Under the pieces are notes generated by a model. The model saw nothing but the letters and a program-made list of their open reading frames with translations. It did no database searches and was not told where the DNA came from. Shown one piece after another: positions 30,827 to 40,280 of a stretch of DNA of 64,000 bases (the stretch's first letter is position 1; each line of letters starts with the position of its first letter). The DNA lies in contig NZ_MVKX01000010.1 in NCBI RefSeq assembly GCF_002018365.1, forward strand, positions 62,001 through 126,000, given 5' to 3'. The DNA comes from Acinetobacter amyesii (GTDB taxonomy: Bacteria > Pseudomonadota > Gammaproteobacteria > Pseudomonadales > Moraxellaceae). The position numbers and the translations under genes were made by a program.

Positions 30827-31696
30827 ATGGCGTTTGATCGTAATACAAAAATTGCATTTCTAGGTATGGGGCTGATGGGTAGCCGCATGGCCACGCGCCT
30901 CATTCAGGCAGGATTTGAAGTTGCGGTATGGAACAGAACTGCCGCTGCGTGTGATGAGTTGATTGCGATTGGCGCGACGGCGCTTCAATTGGAGAATATT
31001 GCCCATTATCCTGTGGTTTTATCTTGTCTCGCAGATGATGCTGCTGTTGCCGCGGTGTATGCAAGCATCGAAACCCATTTAGCGGCAGGACAAATTATTG
31101 TCGACTTCTCGAGTCTTTCTGTGAATCAAACCCATCAATTGGCTCATGCTGCAAAAATAAAACAAGTCACTTGGATTGACTCGCCTGTTTCCGGGGGCAC
31201 AGCAGGCGCTGAGCAAGGCACCTTGGTCATCTTTGCCGGTGGTGATGCTCAAACGATTCAAGATTTGAGTCTGATCTACAATGTTTTATCTCAACGTGTT
31301 ACCCGCATGGGCGACTCAGGTACAGGTCAAGCCACCAAAATTTGTAATCAGCTGATCGTCGCTGCCAATAGCACGTTAATCGCAGAAGCTGTCGCACTGG
31401 CCGAGAAATCAGGTGTAGACACCACGTTATTAGCACCAGCGCTTGCCGGCGGTTTTGCAGATTCAAAGCCTTTTCAGATTTTAACTCCACGTATGGCAAC
31501 GCATCAGTTCGAGCCCGTGCAATGGAAAGTTCAAACTTTATCTAAAGACCTGAATAATGCAGTCCAACTGGCTGCCCAATTTAAATTAAGTATCCCTGTT
31601 GCCAGCCTTGCTTTATCGCAACTCAAAGCCCATCAGGACAATGGTTTTGCAGAAAAAGATTTAGCCACCATCATTCAACATGTCGAACATAACTAA
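30827..31696 (+). CDS. NAD(P)-dependent beta-hydroxyacid dehydrogenase (GlxR/MmsB family)
   Basis: 289 aa. N-terminal Rossmann motif FLGMGLMGSRMA (11-22), substrate motif DSPVSGGTAGAEQG (118-131) and catalytic K171 in TGQATKICNQ. Members reduce tartronate semialdehyde (GlxR) or oxidise 3-hydroxyisobutyrate (MmsB). The next gene encodes a hydroxypyruvate-isomerase-like protein, which favours the GlxR-type role in glyoxylate/glycerate metabolism (inference from the pair). No glyoxylate carboligase gene is in the window. Confidence 0.85.
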   Translation: MAFDRNTKIAFLGMGLMGSRMATRLIQAGFEVAVWNRTAAACDELIAIGATALQLENIAHYPVVLSCLADDAAVAAVYASIETHLAAGQIIVDFSSLSVNQTHQLAHAAKIKQVTWIDSPVSGGTAGAEQGTLVIFAGGDAQTIQDLSLIYNVLSQRVTRMGDSGTGQATKICNQLIVAANSTLIAEAVALAEKSGVDTTLLAPALAGGFADSKPFQILTPRMATHQFEPVQWKVQTLSKDLNNAVQLAAQFKLSIPVASLALSQLKAHQDNGFAEKDLATIIQHVEHN

Positions 31697-31738
31697 CGAC
31701 TTTCACTTTAGAAGTAAATTGCTTCAAGGACGATATAC

Positions 31739-32536
31739 ATGACTCAGCTCGCGGTTAATTTATCCATGATTTTTACCGAAGTGCCGTTGTTAGAGCGTTT
31801 TGCTTTGGCTCGTGAACACGGTTTTAAGCATGTAGAAATTCAGTTTCCGTATGAGCTGAGTATTGAGCAGATCCAAACCCAACTCACCATCAATGATTTA
31901 AGCCTGTGTTTAATCAATGTCCCTGCGGGTGATTTGATGCAAGGCGGTGATGGTCTTGCGGGAGTTCCGGGGCGTGAAAATCAATTTCATCAGGCCTTAG
32001 AACAATGTATTCGCTATGCCACTGCGTTAAATGTACCGAGTGTCAATATTTTAGCTGGCAAACAGCCACAAGATGCTGACTTGCTGCCATGTTTAAATAC
32101 CTTGTCAAGCAACCTCAAACTGGCGTGCCACATGTTGTCTGAACATCATATTCAACCGGTATTTGAAATGATTAATGGCACTGATATGCCGCGCTTTTTG
32201 GTCCAAAATATTGCCCAAGCTCAGGAAATGCTTGAAGCTGTACAACACTCTACTTTGAAGATGCAATATGACTGCTACCACATGGCGATGATGGGTGAAG
32301 ATATTCTCAGTACTTTGGCAGAAAATATTCAGGATATCGGTCACATACAGTTTGCTGACTGTCCAGGGCGACATGAACCTGACTCAGCACAGATTCCATT
32401 TGCAGAGATTTTTAAATGGTTAGATCAAAGCCAATATACAGGTTACATCGCGGCTGAATACCGACCACGAAGCAACTCATCACATTCTTTTGCGTGGAAA
32501 GACAAATACTTCCCTCATTTAGCTAATGGTCAATGA
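31739..32536 (+). CDS. Hydroxypyruvate isomerase family TIM-barrel protein
   Basis: 265 aa. Typical Hyi/OtnI start with LAVNLSMIFTEVPLLERFALA and GFKHVEIQFPY; metal and catalytic residues are visible at E143 (FEMINGTD), D178/H181 (DCYHMAM) and E240 (AAEYRP). These enzymes isomerise hydroxypyruvate to tartronate semialdehyde or act on related sugar acids. It lies 42 bases behind the dehydrogenase that could reduce its product to glycerate, a pairing seen in many genomes. Confidence 0.85.
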   Translation: MTQLAVNLSMIFTEVPLLERFALAREHGFKHVEIQFPYELSIEQIQTQLTINDLSLCLINVPAGDLMQGGDGLAGVPGRENQFHQALEQCIRYATALNVPSVNILAGKQPQDADLLPCLNTLSSNLKLACHMLSEHHIQPVFEMINGTDMPRFLVQNIAQAQEMLEAVQHSTLKMQYDCYHMAMMGEDILSTLAENIQDIGHIQFADCPGRHEPDSAQIPFAEIFKWLDQSQYTGYIAAEYRPRSNSSHSFAWKDKYFPHLANGQ

Positions 32537-32609
32537 CGTGTTGATTTGAAATTCAGCAACAAAACCGCTATATTAGATCATGTAAAATTGTCAGGAAATC
32601 ATACCCTCT

Positions 32610-33011
32610 ATGAATTTAGAACCATCGCCCAGCGCTTCTAATTCTCTCGATCTCGCAAAATCAACGCAAATCAAAGACGTACAAGCTTGCTTAGCTGTTG
32701 TACGTGAAGCACTTGAAGATGTAAAAGCCAAAGATATTATTGAACTTGATATCAGCACTATCAGCAACGTAGCAGATGCGATTGTTATTGCGAGCGGTAC
32801 TTCAACTCGTCACATTAAGTCTCTTGCAGACAACGTGGCAGAAGAAGCACGTAAAGCTGGATTCCGCCCTATCGGTGTTGAAGGCGAACGTGATGCAGAA
32901 TGGATCCTGATTGATCTCGGTTTTGTAGTGGTACATGTGATGTTACCTACAGCACGTAAATTCTATGATTTAGAAAGCTTATGGCGTACAGCTCCAGAAA
33001 CTGTAGCTTAA
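32610..33011 (+). CDS. rsfS: Ribosomal silencing factor
   Basis: 133 aa. RsfS/Iojap fold with VREALEDVKAKDIIELDI, DAIVIASGTSTRHIKSLADNV and DWILID-like EWILIDLGFVVVHVM, where it binds ribosomal protein L14 (uL14) and blocks subunit joining in stationary phase. AGGAAATC upstream. It ends in a perfect palindrome terminator. The usual neighbour nadD is not adjacent in this window. Confidence 0.93.
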   Translation: MNLEPSPSASNSLDLAKSTQIKDVQACLAVVREALEDVKAKDIIELDISTISNVADAIVIASGTSTRHIKSLADNVAEEARKAGFRPIGVEGERDAEWILIDLGFVVVHVMLPTARKFYDLESLWRTAPETVA

Positions 33012-33019
33012 GCTTCCAG

Positions 33020-33050
33020 AAAAAAGCGACCTAATTAGGTCGCTTTTTTA
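33020..33050 (+). terminator. Terminator of rsfS
   Basis: Perfect 18-base palindrome (33026-33043) flanked by A and T runs; can work in both directions but only rsfS needs it. Confidence 0.85.
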
Positions 33051-33101
33051 TCCCTTGACTTTATACACGGACAATCAGCTTCATGGTGTTTTACCCCTAC
33101 A

Positions 33102-33719
33102 CTAAAGCAGTTGATGTAAATCCACCTCAGGATAATTGGCTTTAATTTTCAGCTTGGTTTGTGCATAAACTTGGTCTGCACGCATCGGGCCATAAAAGTC
33201 ACAATACACTTCATAAATGCTCGTTAAAACTTTGGCATAACTGGTCAAGGGCAAAAACTCGACAAAACTCGCTGTATTTATTTGTGCATTTGCCGCAATT
33301 GCCAGCCCGATTTCTTCTAATTGCTCAATCACATCTTGGGTGAAATCAGCCTGATCTGTAGATTTCACCGTCAGCATGACTGACTCGATAAAGCCTAAAA
33401 AGGCCTCGCTAATCGTTTCTGCAATGAGCTCGTCTTCTTGCACCTGTTCCTGTGGTTTTTCAACCCGTAACAGTTCCTGCTTTTCTAAGGTAGATAACTC
33501 ATACAAAACTTGCTTCAGCATATCTTTACGATAAAAGCGAAGCTCCTCTGTGGTACAGATATCATTTAAGAAGCGATTCAATACAAATGACGGTTTCATG
33601 CTGTACTGCTGCTCCCAGTGCCGTAGCGCACTCTCGAGTAAAGTCCCATGAATAAATTGTTGTAAGCCTTTTTCTAAAGCTTCGCGGCGTTGTGCCAAAT
33701 TCAACAGTTCTGTGCTCAT
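33102..33719 (-). CDS. Conserved hypothetical protein
   Basis: 205 aa, soluble, mostly helical, rich in Glu and Leu; no signal peptide, membrane segment or catalytic motif that I recognise. The start at 33719 follows AGGAGT with good spacing. It lies 13 bases behind amtB in the same direction and may be co-transcribed, though nothing in the sequence relates it to ammonium transport. Function unknown. Confidence 0.65.
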   Translation of the reverse strand: MSTELLNLAQRREALEKGLQQFIHGTLLESALRHWEQQYSMKPSFVLNRFLNDICTTEELRFYRKDMLKQVLYELSTLEKQELLRVEKPQEQVQEDELIAETISEAFLGFIESVMLTVKSTDQADFTQDVIEQLEEIGLAIAANAQINTASFVEFLPLTSYAKVLTSIYEVYCDFYGPMRADQVYAQTKLKIKANYPEVDLHQLL

Positions 33720-33732
33720 TGCTTTACTCCTA

Positions 33733-35064
33733 TTAATGACGCTTGGTCATATCATCCGTTTCAAAAGTCACATCTTTTTGAAACTCGGGATAAGACAATT
33801 CAGCATGTTCGGTATAGTCCAAACCACGTTGTTCATGTTGCTTACTCACCCGTAAGCCACCCAACAATTTGTCCAAGACCTTAAATACAATGAACGCAAC
33901 ACCAAAGCCCCATAAAAAGGCTGCAATCACCCCAAGCCCTTGTATCGCGATGACATCGCCATTAAACATATTATTTTCAAGGAAGATCCCTGCAGCCAAT
34001 GTTCCCCATGCGCCACAGAAACCATGCACGGTCACCGCATCCACCACATCATCCAGTTTCATTTTTTCCATGAACATTGGTAGGCAGGTCACCATGACAC
34101 CTGCACATAAACCGGTGATGACTGCATACAGTGGAGACATCGTTGCACAGCCTGCCGTAATGGCAACCAAGCCACCCAGTGAGGCATTGATCGTGCTGCG
34201 GATCAAAATGGCTTTTGAACGGATAAGGCAGAGCAACATATATGCAACCGCTGCCGCACACGCTGCAAGATGCGTATTTAAAGCAATACGTCCTACGCTG
34301 ACATTGGCATTAATGGTCGAGCCTGCATTAAAACCAAACCATGCTAACCATAAAATAAAACCACCTAATGCCACTAAGGGTAAGTTATGCCCCGGTAAAT
34401 AATGGCTTTGCCCATTGCGTCCAAATCGCCCCAAACGTGGACCCAGTACGATGATGCCCGCTAAAGCCACCCAGCCACCCATCGAATGCACCACGGTCGA
34501 ACCTGCAAAATCGATAAACCCGAGTGCTTTTAACCAACCGTCTCCGCCAAATAAACTGCCCCATGCCCAACTACCAAAGACAGGATAAATCAGACCGGAC
34601 ACAACGGCCGCACTCACCACATAAGCCACAAAATGAATCCGCTCCGCCATGGCACCACTGGCAATAGTGGTTGCCGTTGCAGCAAACATCATTTGGAAAA
34701 ATAGAAGGTTCCAGTGCCAATCATCCAGTTGATCGGGTGCAAAATGACTTAAGCCAAACCAGCCCGTGGTATTGACCCCAAACATCAGACCAAAACCCAC
34801 CAACCAAAATACCAGACCACCCAAGCAGGCATCCATGTAGTTTTTCATGAGTACGTTCACGGTGTTTTTACTGCGAACTGAACCACTTTCGATCATGGCA
34901 AATCCAGCTTGCATAAAGAACACCAAGATACCGCCCAGTACTACCCAAATACTGTCGAGCGAAATACGAATTTCTTGAATATTACTGGCGATTTGCGGGT
35001 CAACTGCCCATGCAGTCGATGTCAGGACACTCAGAAACAGTGCCATCAAGTATGTTTTTTTCAT
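33733..35064 (-). CDS. amtB: Ammonium transporter
   Basis: 443 aa from the ATG at 35064, which has GGGGGA as ribosome binding site; the in-frame start 15 codons earlier would place extra residues before a clear signal peptide (MKKTYLMALFLSVLTSTAWA). Eleven membrane segments are expected; family stretches GSTVVHSMGGWVALAG and NAHLAA-like LNTHLAACAAAVAYM (twin-His pore region) and HGFCGAWGTLAAGIF are present. Imports NH4+/NH3. Unusual for an amtB gene, no glnK (PII) gene is next to it. Confidence 0.93.
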   Translation of the reverse strand: MKKTYLMALFLSVLTSTAWAVDPQIASNIQEIRISLDSIWVVLGGILVFFMQAGFAMIESGSVRSKNTVNVLMKNYMDACLGGLVFWLVGFGLMFGVNTTGWFGLSHFAPDQLDDWHWNLLFFQMMFAATATTIASGAMAERIHFVAYVVSAAVVSGLIYPVFGSWAWGSLFGGDGWLKALGFIDFAGSTVVHSMGGWVALAGIIVLGPRLGRFGRNGQSHYLPGHNLPLVALGGFILWLAWFGFNAGSTINANVSVGRIALNTHLAACAAAVAYMLLCLIRSKAILIRSTINASLGGLVAITAGCATMSPLYAVITGLCAGVMVTCLPMFMEKMKLDDVVDAVTVHGFCGAWGTLAAGIFLENNMFNGDVIAIQGLGVIAAFLWGFGVAFIVFKVLDKLLGGLRVSKQHEQRGLDYTEHAELSYPEFQKDVTFETDDMTKRH

Positions 35065-35307
35065 GATTATTCCCCCAAGAATAACCATGCTGTGCAAAAA
35101 GAATACCAAATTTCAGACAATTAATTATTTTTCAATGCATTGCGTCACAAAACAAGTTCGCGACAATATTTTGAATCACTGAGATCGAATTTAATGAAAC
35201 AAAACAGCGCATCAATTTGATTCAAGCACCTGATGCGCTAAATATTTGTGCACTTTTAGTGTGAGGCATCCATTAATCAAAAGCCAAGAAAATAAAAGCG
35301 AAGAAAA

Positions 35308-35334
35308 CAAAAAACCACCCGAAGGTGGTTTAAA
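35308..35334 (-). terminator. Terminator of the pnt operon
   Basis: 8-bp stem (35312-35319 with 35324-35331) with CGAA loop, T-run on the minus strand. A second hairpin (around 35345-35363) lies between it and the pntB stop. The rest of 35065-35380 holds the amtB promoter region; no gene is seen. Confidence 0.75.
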
Positions 35335-35380
35335 TCTTCCTCAATCCCGCTTTATCACAGCGGGACTTTGGCAATATGGA

Positions 35381-36835
35381 TTAATGACCGCCGCCATTAA
35401 TGGCTTTTGTCATATCTTCCACAACTTTCTTCGCATCACCGAAGATCATCATCGTTTTATCATTATAGAACAAGTCATTATCTAGACCTGCGTAGCCTGT
35501 AGCCATAGAGCGTTTGATGACCATAATGGTTCGTGCTTTATGTGCTTCAAGGATTGGCATGCCGTAAATTGGGGAACTTGGATCGTCTTTTGCCGCTGGG
35601 TTCACAACGTCATTCGCACCAATCACCAGTACTACATCTGTTGCAGGGAAGTCTGAGTTGATCTCGTCCATTTCAAGAATGTCTTCATATGCAACGTCAG
35701 CTTCAGCTAAAAGTACGTTCATATGACCCGGCATACGACCTGCCACTGGGTGAATCGCAAAACGAACTTTTACACCTTGCTCTTTTAAGATTTCACACAA
35801 TTCTTTCACGGCATTTTGTGCACGACCTTGCGCCATACCATAACCCGGCACGATCACCACGCTGTCCGCATTTGACATCAAGAAGCCAGCATCGTCTGCA
35901 GAACCTGAACGGTGATTACGCTGTGCTTTTTCACCATTATCCGCTGCAGCTACTGCTGTACCACCCATTGCACCACCAAACAAAACGTTGATGATTGAAC
36001 GGTTCATGGCTTTACACATGATGTAAGACAGAATCGCACCTGATGAACCAACCAGTGAACCTGCAACAATCAGCATGTTATTTTCAAGCGTGAAACCAAT
36101 CCCTGCTGCTGCCCAGCCTGAGAACGAGTTCAGTAGTGATACCACCACTGGCATATCGCCACCGCCTACTGGCGCAATCCATACCCAACCAAATGCAAGT
36201 GCGAGAACAGTCATTGCCCAGAATGCGTTCATGTTGCCTGTAGTGAAGAAGTAGATACCACACGCCAACATCGCAAGGAAAATTAAAGCTTGAACAGGTT
36301 TTACCCATCCACCTGAAATGGTTTTTGCCCATTTCTTCGCAGCCAATTTACCGTAAGCAAATACCGACGCTGTGAAGGTAATCGCACCAACGAAACAACC
36401 TACAAACAATTCAAATAAATGAACTTTGCTCATGTGGGCATGTTCTACACCCGCAGCTGTTAATACCGCTTCATTCTCCGCAAATGCTGCAGTCAATTGG
36501 TTGTTATGCAGAATCGCAGCGATCGCAATCAGTACCGCAGCCAAACCAACCAATGAGTGCATCAGTGCCACAGTTTCAGGCATTTGCGTCATTGGAACTG
36601 TTTTTGCACGTGCAATACCAACGACTGCACCCAACACCATTGCACCCACAATCATCCAAATCACTGGATGATCTGCGACAAAGAATGTGGTGATTACAGC
36701 AATCGCCATTGCGATCATGCCGTAACGGTTACCTTGAATCGCAGTTTTTGGACCAGACAAACCACGCAACGTTAAGATAAAAAGAACGGCACCAATCAGG
36801 TAGAACCAATCCGCATATTCTTTAATGAATTCCAT
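35381..36835 (-). CDS. pntB: NAD(P) transhydrogenase subunit beta
   Basis: 484 aa. About eight to nine membrane segments in the first 290 residues (domain II), then the NADP-binding domain III with VVIVPGYGMAQGRAQ and VLVIGANDVVNPAAK, where NADP(H) is held, and IYGMPILEAHKA near the end. With the alpha subunits it couples hydride transfer from NADH to NADP+ to proton entry. Last gene of pntAA-pntAB-pntB; the gap to pntAB is 3 bases. Confidence 0.95.
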   Translation of the reverse strand: MEFIKEYADWFYLIGAVLFILTLRGLSGPKTAIQGNRYGMIAMAIAVITTFFVADHPVIWMIVGAMVLGAVVGIARAKTVPMTQMPETVALMHSLVGLAAVLIAIAAILHNNQLTAAFAENEAVLTAAGVEHAHMSKVHLFELFVGCFVGAITFTASVFAYGKLAAKKWAKTISGGWVKPVQALIFLAMLACGIYFFTTGNMNAFWAMTVLALAFGWVWIAPVGGGDMPVVVSLLNSFSGWAAAGIGFTLENNMLIVAGSLVGSSGAILSYIMCKAMNRSIINVLFGGAMGGTAVAAADNGEKAQRNHRSGSADDAGFLMSNADSVVIVPGYGMAQGRAQNAVKELCEILKEQGVKVRFAIHPVAGRMPGHMNVLLAEADVAYEDILEMDEINSDFPATDVVLVIGANDVVNPAAKDDPSSPIYGMPILEAHKARTIMVIKRSMATGYAGLDNDLFYNDKTMMIFGDAKKVVEDMTKAINGGGH

Positions 36836-36838
36836 GGA

Positions 36839-37159
36839 TTAACCCTCTTTTTTCTTTTGCTTAGGTTTGAACATTTCTAGCATACGTGCAGTCACCGCAA
36901 AGCCACCAAAAATGTTGATACTTGCAAGGAAAACGGCAATCGCACCTAAAATACTCACCACGTTAATGCTTTGGAACTGTACGCTTGCATCCACAATACC
37001 TGGGATACCAACGGTTTGAATCATCGCACCAACGATAATGATCGATGACAACGCATTGGTTACAGCCATTAATGGTGTATGTAGTGCAGGTGTTACCCCC
37101 CAAACCACGTAGTAACCAACAAAGATTGCCAAGACAAAAATAGTAATCGTTTCAACCAT
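36839..37159 (-). CDS. pntAB: NAD(P) transhydrogenase alpha subunit, membrane part
   Basis: 106 aa with three hydrophobic segments (about 3-22, 31-50, 62-90). It corresponds to the C-terminal membrane part of E. coli PntA, here a separate gene as in many proteobacteria. [25 protein letters not shown] is the conserved domain II stretch. It lies 11 bases behind pntAA and 3 before pntB. Confidence 0.93.
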   Translation of the reverse strand: MVETITIFVLAIFVGYYVVWGVTPALHTPLMAVTNALSSIIIVGAMIQTVGIPGIVDASVQFQSINVVSILGAIAVFLASINIFGGFAVTARMLEMFKPKQKKKEG

Positions 37160-37170
37160 GATGATTCTCC

Positions 37171-38298
37171 TTAACCACGTTTCAGCAGCACTTGGCCGCC
37201 ATGAGTGACAAGTAGTGCTTTTTGAATTTCTTCTTCAGGGTTAATCGCGAAGTTCTTTTCGCTATCAAACATGGTTTCAATGAAATTCAAAACGTTACGT
37301 GCGTACAGTGCCGACGCTTCAGTCGAAACTGTTGAAGGAATATTTGGAATACCAAGAATTTTTACACCATTGGCAGTCACAACATTTTCGCCGCAGACAG
37401 AACCTTCAACGTTACCGCCAGTTTCAACCGCCATATCTAAAATGATTGAGCCCGGTTTCATTTTGGCAACGGTTTCTGCTTTGATTAAACGTGGTGCATC
37501 ACGACCCGGCAATAATGCAGTCGTAATCACGATGTCAGCATTCGATACGGCTTTATCAACAATAATCGCTTGGTCACGAATGTAGTCTTCACCCGGCATC
37601 CAGCCATAACCATTTTTCGCAGCATCAGCTGCTTTTTGTTGCTCTTCTGGTGACATTGGTACGTCTAACCATTTACCACCCAAAGATTCAACTTGGTCAC
37701 GTGCTGTAGGACGTAAGTCAGTTGCTTCAACTACGGCACCTAAACGTTTCGCTGTTGCAATGGCTTGTAAGCCTGCGACACCTACGCCCATGATCACAAC
37801 ACGTGCAGGTTTTACTGTACCTGCTGCTGTCATCAGCATTGGGAACATACGTTGATATTCTGCCGCAGCCAAAAGCACAGATTTATAACCTGAAAGGTTG
37901 GCTTGAGATGAAAGTACGTCCATGTTTTGCGCACGAGATAGGGTTCGTGGCAAAAGTTCCAATGCAAATGCAGACACGTTTTGTGACGCAAATTGGTCAA
38001 GTTCGGTGTTGCGGTAAGGGTCAAACATCCCAACAACGGTGGTACCCGCTGTGAGTTTTTGAATTTCGTCACCTTTAGGCGCACGAACTTTCAAAATCAT
38101 TTGACTACCGGTATAGGCATCATCCGTAATTTTGGCACCAACTTGTTCATAGGCGCTATCGATGTAAGCAGCGTTTACCCCTGCTCCACGTTCAATAACA
38201 ACGCTATGACCAGCGCTGATCAACTTCTTTACTGTTTCAGGCGTCGCAGCGACGCGATTTTCACCGACAACAGTTTCGGCTGGAATTCCGATCTGCAT
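37171..38298 (-). CDS. pntAA: NAD(P) transhydrogenase alpha subunit, soluble NAD-binding part
   Basis: 375 aa. Domain I of transhydrogenase, related to alanine dehydrogenase: [20 protein letters not shown] at the N terminus, NAD-binding [22 protein letters not shown], and [22 protein letters not shown] further on. Cytoplasmic, binds NAD(H). First gene of the three-gene operon; the upstream gap of more than 900 bases holds its promoter. Confidence 0.95.
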   Translation of the reverse strand: MQIGIPAETVVGENRVAATPETVKKLISAGHSVVIERGAGVNAAYIDSAYEQVGAKITDDAYTGSQMILKVRAPKGDEIQKLTAGTTVVGMFDPYRNTELDQFASQNVSAFALELLPRTLSRAQNMDVLSSQANLSGYKSVLLAAAEYQRMFPMLMTAAGTVKPARVVIMGVGVAGLQAIATAKRLGAVVEATDLRPTARDQVESLGGKWLDVPMSPEEQQKAADAAKNGYGWMPGEDYIRDQAIIVDKAVSNADIVITTALLPGRDAPRLIKAETVAKMKPGSIILDMAVETGGNVEGSVCGENVVTANGVKILGIPNIPSTVSTEASALYARNVLNFIETMFDSEKNFAINPEEEIQKALLVTHGGQVLLKRG

Positions 38299-39138
38299 GA
38301 GCGTTCCTCAAGCTAATTTTTCTTAAGTAAACATCGCAATCCGCGATGTCTCCCCTCAGGATGTGTTTTTGTACAATTTTTGGATTCTAATTGAACTTTT
38401 TTAAAATACTACCCAATATTTATTTAATAAATACCCATATTTTGAACTCATGATTCATGAAAAGAATGGTGCGATATTTCATTTATTCAGTTTTATTTGT
38501 CGATTTATTACTCATTTTTATCCTATTTATAACTTTTTAATATTACTTAAGACCAAAAACATAAATAATCTCGCTAGTTTTAGTGCAAATTGTTTCACTG
38601 CGTTGATCATTGTGACATTTTCATTCAACACACAATAACCTGAACGTGTCGTGAAAAATCGACTTAAGTCAGGTAAAGCCACTCTTTCATTTAGACTGCA
38701 TCAGCTCGTTGACTCATTTGACAGTTTTGACGTGCTGACTGGTGTTGAAAACTGACTTATTTCTAACACAGTCTCGTCAAATCGGTCAGCTTGAATGTCC
38801 GATGAATTTTTGTGCACTTTTCGGGTTTATTGAGATCTTGCCCTCCCCACCTGATGCTTCGCCTTAAGTCTTAGAATTGACTTTTTTAGCTAAAAAAATA
38901 ATTTTTTGAATATTTAGCATCATGATATCGCTACTGACTTTCTATCCCTAAAAAACACTATTGCACCATTTATGTGCAATTTTCACCTTAAATGTTTCAG
39001 CCTGATATATTTGACCTGCCGAGTCATGTTGAGATTAAAAATTTCAAAACCAAATTGGTCATTTCTTCCGCTGTTTTTCATGTTTGATCTAGCAATCCCT
39101 TATGCATAAAGGAATAAGTACTATTCTTTTTTTGCATT
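38299..39138. other. Gene-free AT-rich gap between pntAA and the EamA gene
   Basis: About 840 bases between divergent genes with no open frame that looks coding; the 62-codon frame at 38450-38638 has no ribosome binding site and is very Phe/Asn rich. It must hold the pnt promoter. Nothing else recognised. Confidence 0.5.
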
Positions 39139-39166
39139 TTTACTCACACGATGCATTTTTTATAAT
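39139..39166 (+). promoter_or_regulatory. Sigma70 promoter candidate of the EamA transporter gene
   Basis: TTTACT (39139-39144), 16-base spacer, perfect TATAAT (39161-39166), 73 bases upstream of the start codon. Confidence 0.55.
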
Positions 39167-39239
39167 CAAAATGACAGTTCAAACTTATCGGAACAATGCT
39201 GTCGAATTCATTCAGTCGTCATGAGGCATACCTTAACTT

Positions 39240-40157
39240 ATGTCAAGAAATCTTAGTCCGCACTTCATCGGTGCAATTTTTGCGCTGATTGCTGCCTTCT
39301 TGTTTAGTACCAAAGCGATTTTTATTAAGCAAGCCTATGCACTTTCTCCTCTTGTCGATGCCACAGTCCTCATGGCTTTACGCATGATGAGTGCATTGCC
39401 GTTTTTCTTGGTCATTGCATGGCTGAGTCGACGTTCTTATCAAACGATTCAACGAAAAGATTGGGTGCTCTTGCTCATTTCAGGTTTAATCGGCTATTAC
39501 TTTTCGAGCTGGCTCGACTTCCGTGGCTTGATGTATATCAGTGCTTCGCTTGAACGGATTATTCTTTTTTTATACCCCACATTAACCGTACTGGCTTCCG
39601 CTGTTTTATTCAAAAAGCCACTGAGTTTTAAAACCATCCTTGCCCTGATTTTAAGTTATGGCGGAACAGTGTTAGTGATGCTACAAGAACAAAATGCCAC
39701 ACCACATGATCAGTACTTTTGGCTCGGATGTAGTTTGGTTTTTGCCAGCGCCGTGTTATTTGCGATTTATTTATTACTCACGCCAGGCCTCATGCAAAAG
39801 TTTGGTTCTTTACACTTTACTGGTCTAGCCCTGAGCATAGCCTGCGTTGGGACGATTATTCATTTTCTATTTGCAACACCGCAGCCCATTGCCTTGCTTC
39901 AACAACTTCCGTATCAAGTCTGGCTATATGGTTTAGCGCTAGGGCTATTGGTTACCGTGCTTCCAACTATTTTGATGATGCAAAGTATCGTCCGACTGGG
40001 GGCTGCACAATCGGCCATGATTGCCTCTATCGGGCCCATTTTAACGATTTTACTGGCCGTCGCTTTACTGAATGAACACTTAAACCTATGGCAATGGGTC
40101 GGTTGTGGTCTGAATATGTTGGGTGTCTTAATGATCAGTCTCAGTAAGAAATCCTAA
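39240..40157 (+). CDS. EamA/DMT family transporter
   Basis: 305 aa with ten hydrophobic segments and two EamA repeats, the first starting at LIAAFLFSTKAIFIKQAYALSP and the second ending in LLAVALLNEHLNLWQWVGCGL. Drug/metabolite transporter superfamily, inner membrane; typical substrates are amino acids or other metabolites exported, not predictable here. Followed by an MFS gene in the same direction. Confidence 0.85.
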   Translation: MSRNLSPHFIGAIFALIAAFLFSTKAIFIKQAYALSPLVDATVLMALRMMSALPFFLVIAWLSRRSYQTIQRKDWVLLLISGLIGYYFSSWLDFRGLMYISASLERIILFLYPTLTVLASAVLFKKPLSFKTILALILSYGGTVLVMLQEQNATPHDQYFWLGCSLVFASAVLFAIYLLLTPGLMQKFGSLHFTGLALSIACVGTIIHFLFATPQPIALLQQLPYQVWLYGLALGLLVTVLPTILMMQSIVRLGAAQSAMIASIGPILTILLAVALLNEHLNLWQWVGCGLNMLGVLMISLSKKS

Positions 40158-40280
40158 ACGCGTACGTGGATACTATTCACAGAGAAACACTTTAAGACCG
40201 GTTTGATTTTCCTTATAGTGACCACAACAGCGTGGCAGCAAATTCTTTGCATACGCTTCCGCCCAAAATCTGGACAATTT

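Noticed and set aside
38450..38638. 62-codon open frame in the gap before the EamA gene
   Set aside because: Starts in AT-rich non-coding sequence without a ribosome site; residues are Phe/Asn/Ile-rich as expected by chance.
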